From positions 5,778,342 through 5,842,341 of the forward strand of contig OU452216.1 in assembly GCA_911728435.2 (NCBI GenBank): DNA of 64,000 nt, written 5' to 3'. This DNA comes from Apoderus coryli. Taxonomy: Eukaryota; Arthropoda; Insecta; Coleoptera; Attelabidae. The notes beneath the pieces were generated by a model, which had not been told where the DNA came from, ran no database searches, and saw only the letters and a program-made list of their open reading frames with translations. The position numbers and the translations under genes were made by a program. Below, in pieces: positions 1 to 10,349 of this stretch; within the stretch, counting starts at the first letter, position 1; the number at the start of each line of letters is the position of its first letter.

Positions 1-1095
1 TGATTTTAAATTAACGTAAGCATTATTAAGGATAGTGCTTGACTAATAGAGACATATTGCACTTGCAAATAAGGTCTTCCAGTATTAATGTCAACATTAT
101 TTTGACATCTGAACATGCGCATTTGTAAGGCTCCTTTCGACATGAGTCCCCGGTTTCACTGCAGCCTCATGGGCTTATTGTGAAAAGTCCCCGTCTTTTA
201 TGCCACCCAAACCAAGAACCCTGTACCCTCCACTAACTAGGATGTCAATATCTGCTGGCGCAATCAGCGCATGTCCATTAGATATATATTGGTACTTGCA
301 AATAAGGTCTTGCAGTATTAAAGTTAACCTTATTTTGACATCTGAGCATGCGCATTTGATTTTTAAAAGAAGGTAAACTTTATTAAGGTTAATGCTTGAC
401 AGTTTTTTTAAGGCTCCGTTCGACATGAGTCCCCGGTTTCACTGCAACCTCATGGGCTTATTGCGAAAAGTCCCCATATTTCATGCCACCCAATCCAAGA
501 ACCCTGTACCCTCCATTAACTTGGGTGTCAATAACTGCTAGCGCAGAGAGATACTGTGCTTCCAAATAAGGTCTTGCAGTATTAAAGTCAACCTTATTTT
601 GACATCTGAGCATGCGCATTTGATTTTAAAATAAGTGAAACTTTATTAAGCTCAACCCAACCCAACCTTATTTTGACATCTGAGCATGCGCATTTGGTTT
701 TAAATTAACGTAAGCATTATTAAGGATAGTGCTTGACTAATAGAGACATATTGCACTTGCAAATAAGGTCTTCCTGTATTAATGTCAATTTTGACATCTG
801 AACATGCGCATTTGTAAGGCTCCGTTCGACATGAGGCCCCGTTTTCACTGCAGCCTCATGGGCTTATTGTGAAAAGTCCCCGTCTTTTATGCCACCCAAT
901 GCAAAAACCCTGTACCCTCTACTAACTAGGGTGTCCATATCTGCTGGCGCAATCAGCGCATGTCCATTAGAGAGATATTGTACTTGCAAATAAGGTCTTG
1001 CAGTATTAAAATCAACCTTATTTTGACATCTGAGCATGCGCATTTGATTTTAAAATAAGGAAAACTTTATTAAGGATAGTGCTTAAAACAGCTAT
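1..1095. repeat. Tandem repeat array in L2HGDH intron
   Basis: A block starting near position 1 recurs almost unchanged near 697 (both read TTAACGTAAGCATTATTAAG), giving a large period of about 696 bp. Shorter sub-units share the phrase GACATCTGAGCATGCGCATT, seen near 105, 338, 600, 673, 788 and 1023, and a GC-richer segment on CCTCATGGGCTTATTG near 167, 451 and 857. The array seems to continue off the left edge. It lies downstream of L2HGDH exon 6, so it is probably intronic. No coding potential is convincing. Confidence 0.8.
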
Positions 1096-1564
1096 CAGGC
1101 TTTATTTTTACCTTATTTTATTAACGCCATCATTTGACGTTTGCCGCAACGCCGATATGGAACGCGGCAAATATGTGTTTGCATTTATAAACGCCGTTAC
1201 TGCTGACGTCTGACGCTTGACGTTACGCTAGGAATAGCCAAGTTTCTTCATTTTCCGTTTGGCCAATCATAATGCGTTGAAATGTCACTCAGGTCGTTTA
1301 TCTTTGGCGACGCACTCTATAATTAGTATAGAGTTCACTGATCTTTGGGTAGTGGCTGGTTATTATTTAACAGAGGGTTTTATTAGACTCTGTTTCAAGG
1401 TTTTTGCTTTTTTTTGCCGTATGCCGTATTGAAGAATAATATCAAGACGAATACCATTATTTTTCTCCGGGAGCGGACGATGTGTACGAGGAAGATCTTG
1501 GTAAGTCAAAAGTTATCAATACATAAACAGCAACCCTCGCGTAATTTTGCTGTGTAATACTAAC
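1096..1564. other. Intron 6 of L2HGDH, no feature seen
   Basis: This stretch lies between the tandem repeats and the donor of L2HGDH exon 6. It has a moderately CpG-containing patch near 1125-1260 built on variants of GACGTTTGCC and GACGTCTGACGC. No exon encoding the missing C-terminal part of L2HGDH was found here, so the next exon is expected beyond the left edge. Confidence 0.4.
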
Positions 1565-1769
1565 TTATATCCTTCACGTTTGAATGCTAAAACGGCATTT
1601 GGTCCTAGCCATACATCACCATTCATTCTAGGTGTGAAATGGACCCCTAAAAATGGAAATCTTGGATCCGGAACTGGGTAAATGTTGGTCTTTATCATTG
1701 ACGTTTTACTCTTATCTAACAAGAGATATTCGCCCCTAAAGGGTATGATGCGTGGATCTCTTGGACACC
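1565..1769 (-). CDS. L2HGDH: L2HGDH exon 6
   Basis: Encodes [34 protein letters not shown] and [15 protein letters not shown], the most diagnostic blocks of the family. The acceptor is TTATAG at 1771-1770, chosen because the preceding G of exon 5 then gives SGC. The donor is GTTAGT after GGATATAA. Two bases are left over for exon 7, which is not in the window. Confidence 0.9.
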
Positions 1770-4700
1770 CTATAACAATGTATCACTAAGAAAACCTAAG
1801 TCATACATACAGGGTGAATGCTGGTCGATGGTACAGTAGAGTAGCCCAAAACAGGTATCAGGAAAATATTGGTAATTCTGCTGTTTGAATAGACAGCATC
1901 TTGAAATGTTGAGGGTAGTTAAAGAACATTTTAGGCAAATCAACTATCTTGACAGATTGACCTATCAGGTTACAGGGTGGTCGCAACTTACTGTAGTATC
2001 ATCTACTACTAAAAAGAGGCATAAGTCAATTTTCTCAAATGGAACACCCTATATACTATCCAATATTCTGAAAGACACTTAAATTCCCTTTCAAATGATA
2101 TGCCATCTGTTCCTATTTTATTTTATTAATTTCATAAATTTTATTTATTATATTTATTTTGTATATTTCATTTAATGTTATTTAATTTTATTTTATTTTT
2201 TCTCTGTATTTTATTTAATTAATGTAATTTTTTCACTTATTTAATTTATTCTATTTATTTAATTTTATTTTCTATTTTTTTTTCTCTTTATTTTATTTAT
2301 TTCACATATTTCATTTTATTTAATATTATTTTTATGTAATTGAATTATCTTTTTTTTTATTTTGATTTATTTTATTTATTTTATGTATATTATTTATTGG
2401 ACGATAATTTGTTATATCAACCATCAACAGTTGAAGATGGGGACGTGATAAGACAAAATACTCCAACACATTATAACTATATACAGGGTGTTCCATTTGA
2501 GATAAGAAAGTTGGTGTCAACTTCAAACGTCTAATCTGCCATTTGACCAACACATCACCCTGTATATTTGCACTTACCAGACAACGCGGCGATTTTATCC
2601 GACTGTAATCCACCACAAGTCAGAACGTATTTGCTTTTAATTGAATCACCGGATTTTGACGTGATTAGAACTGGGTAGTCGGCACTATCCGACTTTTTAA
2701 ATCCATTGACCTTTAATATAAAATATTTAATTATAGTTTCGCCCATCTAAGTATAGATTTTAATTTATTTTATTTAGAAGCGGCCAATAGACTCAGTTGC
2801 AATCCTCGAGACAATAGTGCAACCTTAAAAAGCAATTGAAATCGAAGGGAATATATCAATACATTTCTTGCATCTCTCATAATGAAAGAAAGAATATATC
2901 GATACATTTCTTGCATCTCTATCACCCAGTTCCTTTAACTTTTTTTATTATTGAAATTATAGACGGTAAAAAATCAATATTCGAATGCCAAATGTGTCAA
3001 CTTGTGTCATTTAACAACAATTCTGCCAGATTTAGTTCATGTGAATAGTAGTAAAATAAAAATAAGTATAAATTAGTAGTTTTTTTAGATAAAATAATGT
3101 TTTAATATTTGTTATATTTTTGTGGGAGTTGAGTAAATGAAATTTGTTGGAAAATCAACTAGCTAATACTGTTCCATGTGTAAATCTATCCACCTACCAA
3201 CCTCAAAATTTAAAAAGATCCGACCACCTTTATTCTTAAAATCGGTACCATAATGTCTGGTAACATATGCCCAATCCACAATTCCAGTATGAGGCGAAAA
3301 TAATGCTTGCAATCCCGTACAGTATGGTTCAATTTTCTTTATTTCAGCTTCGCCTTTAATAAGTTTTAGGTCTGGAACTTTATTTTTCAAACCTAAAATA
3401 CAACAAAAAAAAACCAAAGACTCATTTTCAGCTTCAACACTGTGCAACATTTTTAGCTCCTCATATCATATAATATGGACTAAAACACGTTTTACCCCTT
3501 CACCAAGACACTTTTGTGAATCAGTTCTTCTATCTGACATTTTTCAGGTTACATTCTATCACAACTATGCCATATTTTGAATAAGTTTATATTATACGAA
3601 ATATTTTTTTTATTTTGACCCCTTTTCCACTATTTCGAACGCCTATGTATGCAAGTTTTTTATGATACATTTCATAGGTTATATTCTATCAAAGCTGTAA
3701 ATAACAAGTCAATATTTCTTCTATGTTTAGGAAATATGTATTTTTAAATTGTTTAATCCCTTTTTACACTCTTTTCGGACGCCAATGCGATCTAATTTTT
3801 TTACGGTTGTGTTAGGTTATGCTTTATTAAACCAATGAAACATTATTTAATATTTCGGATAATTTTAAGAAGTATGAATTTTTTTCATTTTTAAACCCTT
3901 TTTAAAACCCTTTTCCTACGCTCAATGTTTACCAAAAGTTAATCAGCACTTAGATATATTATATAGTATTTTTGTACCAAATTTAGTTACAATAGGTTAA
4001 GTGATCATGGATACAGGCACACAGATACACATTTTTTTTTAAACTACTATGTATCAACTACAGATGATCTCAAGCTACCTGATGATGATACGAATGTGTG
4101 CCGAAACGTCGTAATTGACATAAAATTAATATGTCAACATTGAACCTACACGCCAAGACAAAGGAATGATTTTTGTATAAAGTTTATGGTTCAATAAACA
4201 AAAAAGAAAAAAAACTTGCCTACATAGGCGTCCGTAAATAGTGGAAAAGGGGTCAGCATAATTTTTTTTTCCAATATACACTTATTCGAAATATGGAATA
4301 ATTTTTCATAGTTGTAATACAAAAATGTCACGTAGAAGAATTGGTTCACACAGGCGTTCACAAATGTGTAAAAAGGGGTACAAAATTAAAAAATATATAT
4401 GGAATATATATAAACATACCAGAAAAATTGGCTAATGATATATAGTTTTGATACAAGAGAACCTACAAATAGTACCTAAAAAAACTTGTTTACATAGGCG
4501 TTCATAAAAAGGGTAAAAAAAAGACTGTAAAAATTATATATTTATAACCTTTTAAGTAGTTGAATTCTTTTTAAAAATACACGACAAAAAAATTATGTAC
4601 AACAGATTTTTAACAAATTTGGTACAAAAATACTTCACGATATTTCTAGGTGCTGATAAATTTTTGAAAAACATTGAGCGTAGGCAAGAGGTTTACAGAA

Positions 4701-7700
4701 AGGTTCAAAAATTTACAGTTCATAAACATATCCCAAATATTGAATAATTTCTCATTGATTTAATAGAATATAACCTAAAACATTTACCCTAAAAAACAGA
4801 TCACATAGGCGTTCGAAAAGAGTGTAAAAAGGGGTTAAAAACTCAAAACATATTTCCTAAACATAACAGAAATATTAACTAAGTAGTTATTTATAGTTTT
4901 GACAGAATATAACCTATGAAATGTATCATAAAAAACTTGCTTACAAAGGCGTTCGTAAATAGTGGAAAAGGGGTCAAAATAATTCGAAATATGGAATAAT
5001 TTAATTAAAGAATTATTCGGAAATATAGCTTGTCACCAAGAGTTTTACAAGAAAGGTAAATGACAAAAAGCGAACAGAAATATTACTTTTACCGCTAAAT
5101 ATGGAGAGCCTCAAACGCAAAGGTTTATTTAAACATTTATTTTTTGGTTAATTCAGTAAAACAAGTAAGCTTGAGGTCATGGTCTTTTGGCGCAGTCGTC
5201 AAAAGTATTAACAGTTTGTCAAAACACAAAAATAATGATCCTTGCACGCCTCCAGAACTGAAAAGTATTGTAAACTCACGTGGGTAGTTCCATCATTATC
5301 AAATAAAATGATAACAATTTATTATGTGATGTTCAGAAATATTTACTCACCTCTTTCATATAAATCTCCAAGTCTCTCCACCTCTAACTTATTTGTGGCC
5401 ACTATAATTTTACCAGTTTTCTTATATGGAATTTTGTTTTCGTCCAAATATTTGTATGCCAAATGTAGTCCTTCCACACAGAGTTTTGCTTTAAGTGAGC
5501 CTAGAATGAACGTACGATTATTATACAGTGCATTTTGCACTATCTTTGAACATAGGTGAATGATCTTGGTGTTAAACTCGTTGAGCTTGAGTACGCTTCG
5601 CCAGTTTAGAGTCCACATTATGAATGTCAAATCGATAGGATAGAGCTCCAAATGAGAAGCCTGGTTGATCGTAGAGACATGAGAGATAGTGTTAATTTAT
5701 ATAAGGTTTTGAATGGCATGCTTCTTCGTCGAGTCTGTTATCCGAAGTCACCTTTCACATTCCCTATCGATGGGTCAGAGCTACGCGCCTCTTTCATGTA
5801 CCATTCAACCGAAGGAATCGCAGGAGTCTCATGGATTTATTCCAAGAGTCTTGAGAATCACTGTCTGAATGTTGTTGAAACTGAACTAGATTTCTTCAAG
5901 CCGTATGGGAACTTTATTAATAACTTGCGATGATGTTAGCACATTCGCTAGCACACGTTTGTATATCTTTGTGCATAAATAAATAAATTAAATATTGTAG
6001 AATATACACCTGGCTTGTAATAAATTCCAGCATGAATTACGCCACTGTTATGCCCACTTTGATGTTGCGCCAAATCATGTTCTTTTTCTACAATAGCCAT
6101 CCGAAGATTTGGATGTCGAATTTTCATTTCTCTAGCAGAAGCAGCTCCTACTATACCACCTCCAACCACGACGATATCATAGTCTTTACTAAAAAGGAAA
6201 AATAAATCAACTAATACAAAAACAAAAATATTCACAATTCAAAACCATCCAGAGCAGCTTTCAAAAGTGATTCCCCGGAACAGCCCAATATATCACAACT
6301 AAGTATCACAAATTAAATTAACACATAATAAACACAGGCGACTGCGTATACAATTCCATGGCCGGTCTCTCCCAAGAAAAATCTACACCATTGCTTCCAA
6401 ATCCCAGAACTTTTATATTTATTTGGGACAGCAGCTCAGGACAGTCCGATTGTGCAGAAGAGCATGCACACATTTCATGGAAAAAATATTCTTCTGAACT
6501 CCAAGCTTCGCACGAGAAATCTGGCCAGCACAAGTGCAGAAATATCGTTGAAACTTCCACAATTTCTCACAATAAAACCGTACATTCTCATAGCTTCACT
6601 GGACTTAGCATTCACATGCGGTACGAATGGCAATTTGAGTCAAACACCACTCCCAAATCGGTAGTAGAGGAACACTTAGCAAGGAAAGTCTGCCAAACTG
6701 TATATCGAAAACATATAGGTATTTGTATTTCCTGAGAAAGATATATATTTGCTATACTGGCGTTTAATGACTGTCCATTAAGATTACACCAATCTTCCAC
6801 AGCCGCAAGAGCACACTGACGCTGAACGCAGTCCTCATAGGGTTCAACAGGAGCAAACAATTTAAGATCGTCAAAAAAAAAAACAATCTATTTACAAACA
6901 TGTAGATATTCATTCCGATCGTCTATAAAAATTAAAAACAAGAGTGGGCCCAAATTTGACCAATGAGGAACACCCAAAGAAGCCTCATAGTTATGGAACC
7001 TATAGCCACCTTCTATCGCGCAGATATGATGAAAATAGTGACCTGAAATAGCGAACGAATCCATAATGCCCAAGCTTCTGAAGAAGCACCGCATGATCCA
7101 TCCTATCAAAAGCCTTAGCAAATTCCAACATTAAATTCAGGACAACCAAAATTTAGATCAAATTTAATGTTTTATAACTTTTTCTTCCAATACACTCTGG
7201 TTTTTTTTGGAATGTTTAGGTTTCATTGGAAACGTATTCTGCATTTGTCAATCAGTTTTATCAGACATTTAGAGCATTTAAAACGTTTCGTGCGTGAATT
7301 CCAAATTTATTTTTTATTTTACGATGCCTTTGTCATCTGAAGATTCAGCTAGAGCCGTTGCTCTTCATGATCTTGGTTATTCCTATAGAGAAGGAGCGAA
7401 TATGCTAGCTTTCACAAAATCTAGCGTGAAAAGAGCCGCTGCAAAGTTTCGTGAGACTGGAACTTATCGTAGAAGACCTGGATCTGGAAGAAATGGTGCT
7501 ACTTCCGCCCTTGATGACCGCTTTATAAGAGTCTCAGTTTTAAGAGATCGGCATACCAGCGCAGTAGTGATAAGAAATGAACTCCAAAGAGTTTGTCAAG
7601 TTGCTGTCAATGGAATTACAGTAAGATTTCATGAAGTCAATTTACGGGCCAAAAGACCGGCAACTGGAGCAGAGCTCCTCAGACAGCATCGAGTTTTTTC

Positions 7701-9396
7701 GCAAGAACACATTAACTGGAACCTTAAAGAGTGGAGGCAAGTTCTCTTTTCAGACGAGTACAGATTTTGCCTGAGGTCTCCTGACGGACGAGAAAGAATA
7801 TGGAGACGACAAGGGGAGAGAATCGCCCAATGTAATTTTAGCGAAAGGGTCAGCTTTGGTTGTGGATCCATTATGGTGTGGGGCGGTTTTTCATTTGACG
7901 CTCGAACAGAACTTGTGTTTTTATTGACAGAGGAACTTTAACTGCCCAAAGGTACATTGAAGAAATTCTGGAAGAACATGTGGTTGTTTTTGCACAATTT
8001 GTCGGTAACGAATTCGTTTTCATGCAAGACAATGCCCGTCCACATACTGCCAGATTAGTGGCCCAATATTTAGAAGAGATTGGAATCAACGTTATGTGTT
8101 GGCCCGCTCGTAGTCCTGACCTTAATCCAATAGAACATGTATGGGACATATTAGATAGACGAATCAGAAAACGCCGAGGAGAGTTATTCACTATTCAACA
8201 ACTCCGAAATGCTCTAGAAGAAGAATGGGGTAATATTCCACAAGAGGATATCCAGAACATAATTAGAGGAATGATTCGACAGACTGTATTTTTGAAAATT
8301 GAATAAAATTAATTTAAACCGAAACAATTATCTACATTTTGTAAAAAAAAAAAAGGTTGAAATCGGACTATGGAAGGAAAAGTTATAATACATTAAATTT
8401 GATCTAAATTTTTGTTGTCCCGAAGTTCGTAAGAGCTGATCTTCCCGACATAAAGCCGTTTTGACTTAGGGAAACCCGTCCTTGCACCTCAGATGCGACT
8501 GTAGAGAACAGAATCAAAAATCTTTGAAACATTACACAAGATAGACACGGGACGATAATTACCAATAAATGACCTCTCGCCAGACTTATGACTAAGAACC
8601 ACACGCACCATGGTTCCGGAAACTCATCAGTTCTCAGAGCCAAATTACATATCCTGGCCAATTTCGCCGCCAACACAACGATGCAGTCTCTCAGAAGAAA
8701 AGGTGGCAATCCATCAGGGCCCGCCGTCATTTTATTCTTAAGTTTCTTACCAAAGTAATGACGGCCGAAAAACGGTCTCGAAGAAATCCGCAAAACACTC
8801 GACCAGATATTTTGGGTCCTCGGCTAAACTACCCTGCACTGGCCCTATGTAATCAGAATAAGCTGCCTCAATATAAAGTTTCAGCGTTCATCTAAATCTT
8901 TCTAAAAAGATCGTATTACTAGTTCGCTTATAGGTACTTCTTGAATTGTTTATCTTTTTCTTTTATGATTTTAATGATAGTAGAAATCAGTGAAAATCAC
9001 GGTCAAGATTCGAGACTTACTTATGTGGAGCAGAACAGTTCGATATCGCAGTCATCAAACGTTTAACGGTAAAGGGTCGACTCAAACTAAACTGGAACTA
9101 AACTAGAATAAACCCCAGTGATAAGTAGACTAATTAATGTTCATTCCCAATGTACTACCTAGTTGGGTGTGCCTTACAAAGTCTCTATAATATTTCTAAA
9201 GTTGATTTGTTGAGATAAAAATGTACTAGGGACATACAATGTTTAGCACTATTTTCTTATATATAAAATAATTACAATAAATATATATTTACCTCTTTTC
9301 ACTTGCAGTGTTTGTTGCTAAATTTCTTATACTAGGAACCGCACTTTTAAAAATAGTTTGATGGATTTTATTAACATTTAAAATTACCCGGGACAT
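1565..9396 (-). CDS. L2HGDH: L-2-hydroxyglutarate dehydrogenase, 5' six exons (gene runs off left edge)
   Basis: FAD-dependent enzyme that oxidises L-2-hydroxyglutarate to 2-oxoglutarate in mitochondria (family knowledge). Six minus-strand exons join in frame: 9396-9293, 6188-6010, 5500-5351, 3392-3202, 2710-2578 and 1769-1565. They total 962 nt, about 320 codons; the family is usually about 450 residues, so the C-terminal third is missing to the left. The product starts [10 protein letters not shown], with a basic, hydroxylated leader that looks like a mitochondrial targeting peptide, then the dinucleotide-binding loop [10 protein letters not shown]. Conserved blocks include [42 protein letters not shown] and [12 protein letters not shown]. 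All acceptors are AG and all donors GT; the exon 4 donor (GTTGGT) is weak, and the stronger nearby GTAGGT breaks the frame. Introns are loaded with transposon debris but no exon is disrupted, so the gene looks functional. Confidence 0.93.
1770..2577. other. L2HGDH intron 5: AT-rich tract and short ACAGGGTG repeats
   Basis: About 2105-2400 is a low-complexity T-rich tract of ATTTTATTTA-like words. Next to it a short inverted pair, ATACAGGGTG near 2482 and CACCCTGTAT near 2555, encloses about 85 bp. A related ACAGGGTG word occurs near 1973 with ACACCCTAT near 2045. No gene is seen. Confidence 0.55.
2578..2710 (-). CDS. L2HGDH: L2HGDH exon 5
   Basis: Encodes [13 protein letters not shown] through [18 protein letters not shown], where TCGGLQSD corresponds to the family motif around a conserved Cys-Gly-Gly. 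The acceptor is TATTAAAG with a T-rich but weak tract. The donor GTAAGT is perfect. Confidence 0.88.
2711..3201. other. L2HGDH intron 4, no feature seen
   Basis: AT-rich intron sequence. A direct repeat occurs near 2848-2930: GAATATATC(A/G)ATACATTTC followed by TTGCATCTCT is present twice, about 41 bp apart. Nothing else is evident. Confidence 0.4.
3202..3392 (-). CDS. L2HGDH: L2HGDH exon 4
   Basis: Encodes [25 protein letters not shown] and [11 protein letters not shown], conserved segments of the family. The end is drawn after GAG (Glu) at 3202 with the weak donor GTTGGT, because this keeps the frame into exon 5 (NFE-VNGF). A better-looking donor four bases downstream (GTAGGT, exon end 3198) would shift the frame. 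Confidence 0.85.
3480..5000. repeat. Large fold-back (inverted) repeat in L2HGDH intron 3
   Basis: The left arm, about 3490-3985, reappears inverted on the right in overlapping blocks at about 4210-4510 and 4590-4990. A recurring phrase marks the units: AGGCGTTCG followed by an AGTGGAAAAGGGGT-like word. It appears on the plus strand near 4228, 4353, 4495, 4806 and 4947, and inverted near 3617, 3768 and 3905, often spaced about 140 bp. Between the arms lies a hammerhead-like core at 4079. The structure resembles a degenerate fold-back or Penelope-type non-autonomous element; no coding region was found. Confidence 0.7.
4079..4113 (+). ncRNA. Hammerhead-like ribozyme core (candidate, decayed)
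   Basis: Reads CTGATGA, then a 17-nt spacer, then GAAACGTCG. CTGANGA...GAAA is the catalytic core consensus of hammerhead ribozymes. The spacer can form only a weak ATAC/GTGT stem. It sits in the centre of the fold-back repeat. This is one of five such sites in the window. Confidence 0.35.
5351..5500 (-). CDS. L2HGDH: L2HGDH exon 3
   Basis: Encodes the segment starting [11 protein letters not shown] and ending LGDLYERG, which matches the family order after the YYKP motif. The acceptor reads TTCATTCTAG and the donor GTGAGT is a strong match. The single G at the exon end combines with GT of exon 4 to keep the frame (YERG-LKNK). Confidence 0.92.
5560..5997 (+). pseudogene. Non-LTR retrotransposon 3' fragment
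   Basis: Plus-strand remains of the C-terminal end of a non-LTR reverse transcriptase. [23 protein letters not shown] matches the usual 'LEY.S.VW.P.Y....D.IE' segment, with TGG changed to TAG. It is followed by [10 protein letters not shown] and a terminal ...[12 protein letters not shown]. The sequence then runs to an AAATAAATAAAT tail ending about 12 bases inside the donor of L2HGDH exon 2. It is 5' truncated and lies antisense in intron 2. Confidence 0.65.
6010..6188 (-). CDS. L2HGDH: L2HGDH exon 2 (FAD-binding N-terminus)
   Basis: The acceptor is a pyrimidine-rich tract ending TTTTTAG. The exon encodes the Rossmann GxGxxG loop ([10 protein letters not shown]), the acidic end of the second strand ([10 protein letters not shown]) and the family motif [14 protein letters not shown]. 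It ends in CCAG before the donor GTGTAT. A retroelement tail rich in AAATAAAT lies about 12 bases inside the following intron. Confidence 0.9.
6300..7137 (-). pseudogene. Decayed non-LTR reverse transcriptase, 3' half
   Basis: Minus-strand remains in several frames. Starting near 7125: [17 protein letters not shown] (motif A), then [20 protein letters not shown] (motif B, with PQGS changed), [32 protein letters not shown], and finally [11 protein letters not shown] to [10 protein letters not shown] near 6318. Order and content match the C-terminal half of jockey-like ORF2 proteins. It continues from the 8423-8880 piece, interrupted by a Tc1-like element. Many frameshifts; inactive. Lies in L2HGDH intron 1. 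Confidence 0.75.
7138..8422 (+). mobile_element. Tc1-like DNA transposon nested in a non-LTR element
   Basis: About 1285 bp with inverted terminal repeats of about 52 bp and a few mismatches. The left end reads CAGGACAACCAAAATTTAG; the right end, inverted, reads CGGGACAACAAAAATTTAG. It encloses a transposase gene with one frameshift. No clear TA duplication is visible at the ends (flanks AAATT and AAGTT), so either the target site has mutated or the ends are drawn a few bases off. It is younger than the non-LTR element it splits and lies antisense to L2HGDH in intron 1. Confidence 0.85.
7324..8306 (+). pseudogene. Tc1-family transposase (DD34E), one frameshift
   Basis: Would cut and paste the enclosing element. 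It starts [20 protein letters not shown] (an upstream in-frame ATG at 7294 is also possible). It has an N-terminal helix-turn-helix region, [11 protein letters not shown] with the first catalytic Asp, MVWGGFS, then [10 protein letters not shown] with the second Asp, and [12 protein letters not shown]. The Asp-to-Glu spacing is 34 residues (DD34E), which marks the Tc1 family. The first half stops after VFLLTEEL. A one-base deletion near 7917 shifts the frame, because [15 protein letters not shown] continues in the next frame. With this base restored the protein would be about 330 residues, normal for the family. Confidence 0.9.
8423..8880 (-). pseudogene. Decayed non-LTR reverse transcriptase, 5' half
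   Basis: Minus-strand fragment with [20 protein letters not shown] and, after frame breaks, [14 protein letters not shown]: the early fingers blocks of a non-LTR reverse transcriptase. It breaks off at TNF exactly where the Tc1-like terminal repeat starts. The next block (FAKAFD) is on the other side of that element, so both pieces are one older element. About 20-25 residues between the blocks are missing. Confidence 0.75.
9293..9396 (-). CDS. L2HGDH: L2HGDH exon 1 (start codon and mitochondrial leader)
   Basis: ATG at 9396-9394. Encodes 34 codons plus two bases, beginning [16 protein letters not shown], a leader rich in basic and hydroxylated residues without acidic ones. It ends AGAG before the donor GTAAAT. 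The leftover AG joins T of exon 2 to make Ser, followed directly by the [11 protein letters not shown] flavin-binding start. The exon is too short to stand out as an open frame alone; it was placed by the frame and the leader character. Confidence 0.8.
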
Positions 9397-9917
9397 TTTA
9401 AGGCACTGTTTTAAATTCTGTTTGATTGGGACAACTATACTTGTATTTGGTTTTTAGATAAATCAATTATTAACGTCTTACATACTTCACTATTCTATTA
9501 TTATAACGCATAGAAATGACATTCAACTTTATTTGAACAATAAAAAATGTGATAATATAATTATTATTATCCATTGTTATTGTCAAGTTCCTAATACCGA
9601 CAACCAGTTTTGTAATTATTAACGTAATCTGTGTAACCGGCTGTCAATATAAGTCAAATATCAGATGTTTTCAGTCACCACAATAATTGACATATTGTGC
9701 GCATACAAACCGTTGAAATAGAGGGATAGAGGCACTTTTGGAGTAAATAATAGAGCACACTATGGATCGGCCATATTGTTTCATTTATCTATACCCGAGG
9801 GGTGCGGCAATAATAGAGTTAGAGTGGGTAAAAAGACATTTTATGTTTACTGTGTAGTTAAATTGGATTTTCATGTAGTTCCAAAATTGTTTTATAGTTT
9901 TTTTAGTTATTTTAAAA

Positions 9918-10186
9918 ATGGTAAAGACCTGCAGTGCGGTAAATTGTACACAAAAGTGGAAGAAAGATATTCAAATAAAGTTTCATAACTAAATAATTTC
10001 TATAATATGGTTGAAATTTTCATTCAAATGTAGCATAAGCTTCAAGTGTATATTTATAATAAATATATTAGGTTTCCAAAGGATCCAAATTTAAGGAAAT
10101 TATGGGTAGTAGCAAGTAGAAGAAATGGTTACAAACCAAGTAATACCGCTGTTCTTTGTGGTCTCAATTTCATAGAAGAGGACTAA
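9918..10186 (+). pseudogene. THAP zinc-finger gene, disrupted
   Basis: THAP domains are C2CH zinc fingers that bind DNA, in host regulators and P-element-type transposases. Exon 1 (9918-9988) encodes MVKTCSAVNCTQKWKKD...KFH with the first two Cys ligands. Exon 2 (from 10072, acceptor TATTAG) continues KFPKDPNLRKLW...NTAVLC with the third Cys. Three lesions are visible. The expected donor GTAAAT after CATAA reads CTAAAT. The final zinc ligand in the C..HF motif is Asn (LCGLNF). A stop follows EED. More THAP-like codons (TLKRGL) appear afterwards in another frame. It lies head-to-head with L2HGDH, about 520 bp between start codons. Confidence 0.65.
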
Positions 10187-10349
10187 GAAAAAAATATGCA
10201 TGCAATCAAAAAACGAGGACTTTAAAGCGAGGACTCTCTAAATTTTCAGAACAAGCTTCCCAGTTAGGTAATACTGAAAATGATCCCACAGTAGAGTCAA
10301 TGGAAGCCCCCATATGTACGAAAAAAATAATTTTAAAATGTGTATCTTA

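Noticed and set aside
1885..2082. 65-codon plus-strand frame in L2HGDH intron 5
   Set aside because: No homology and bounded by ACAGGGTG-type repeat words; probably chance in repeat sequence.
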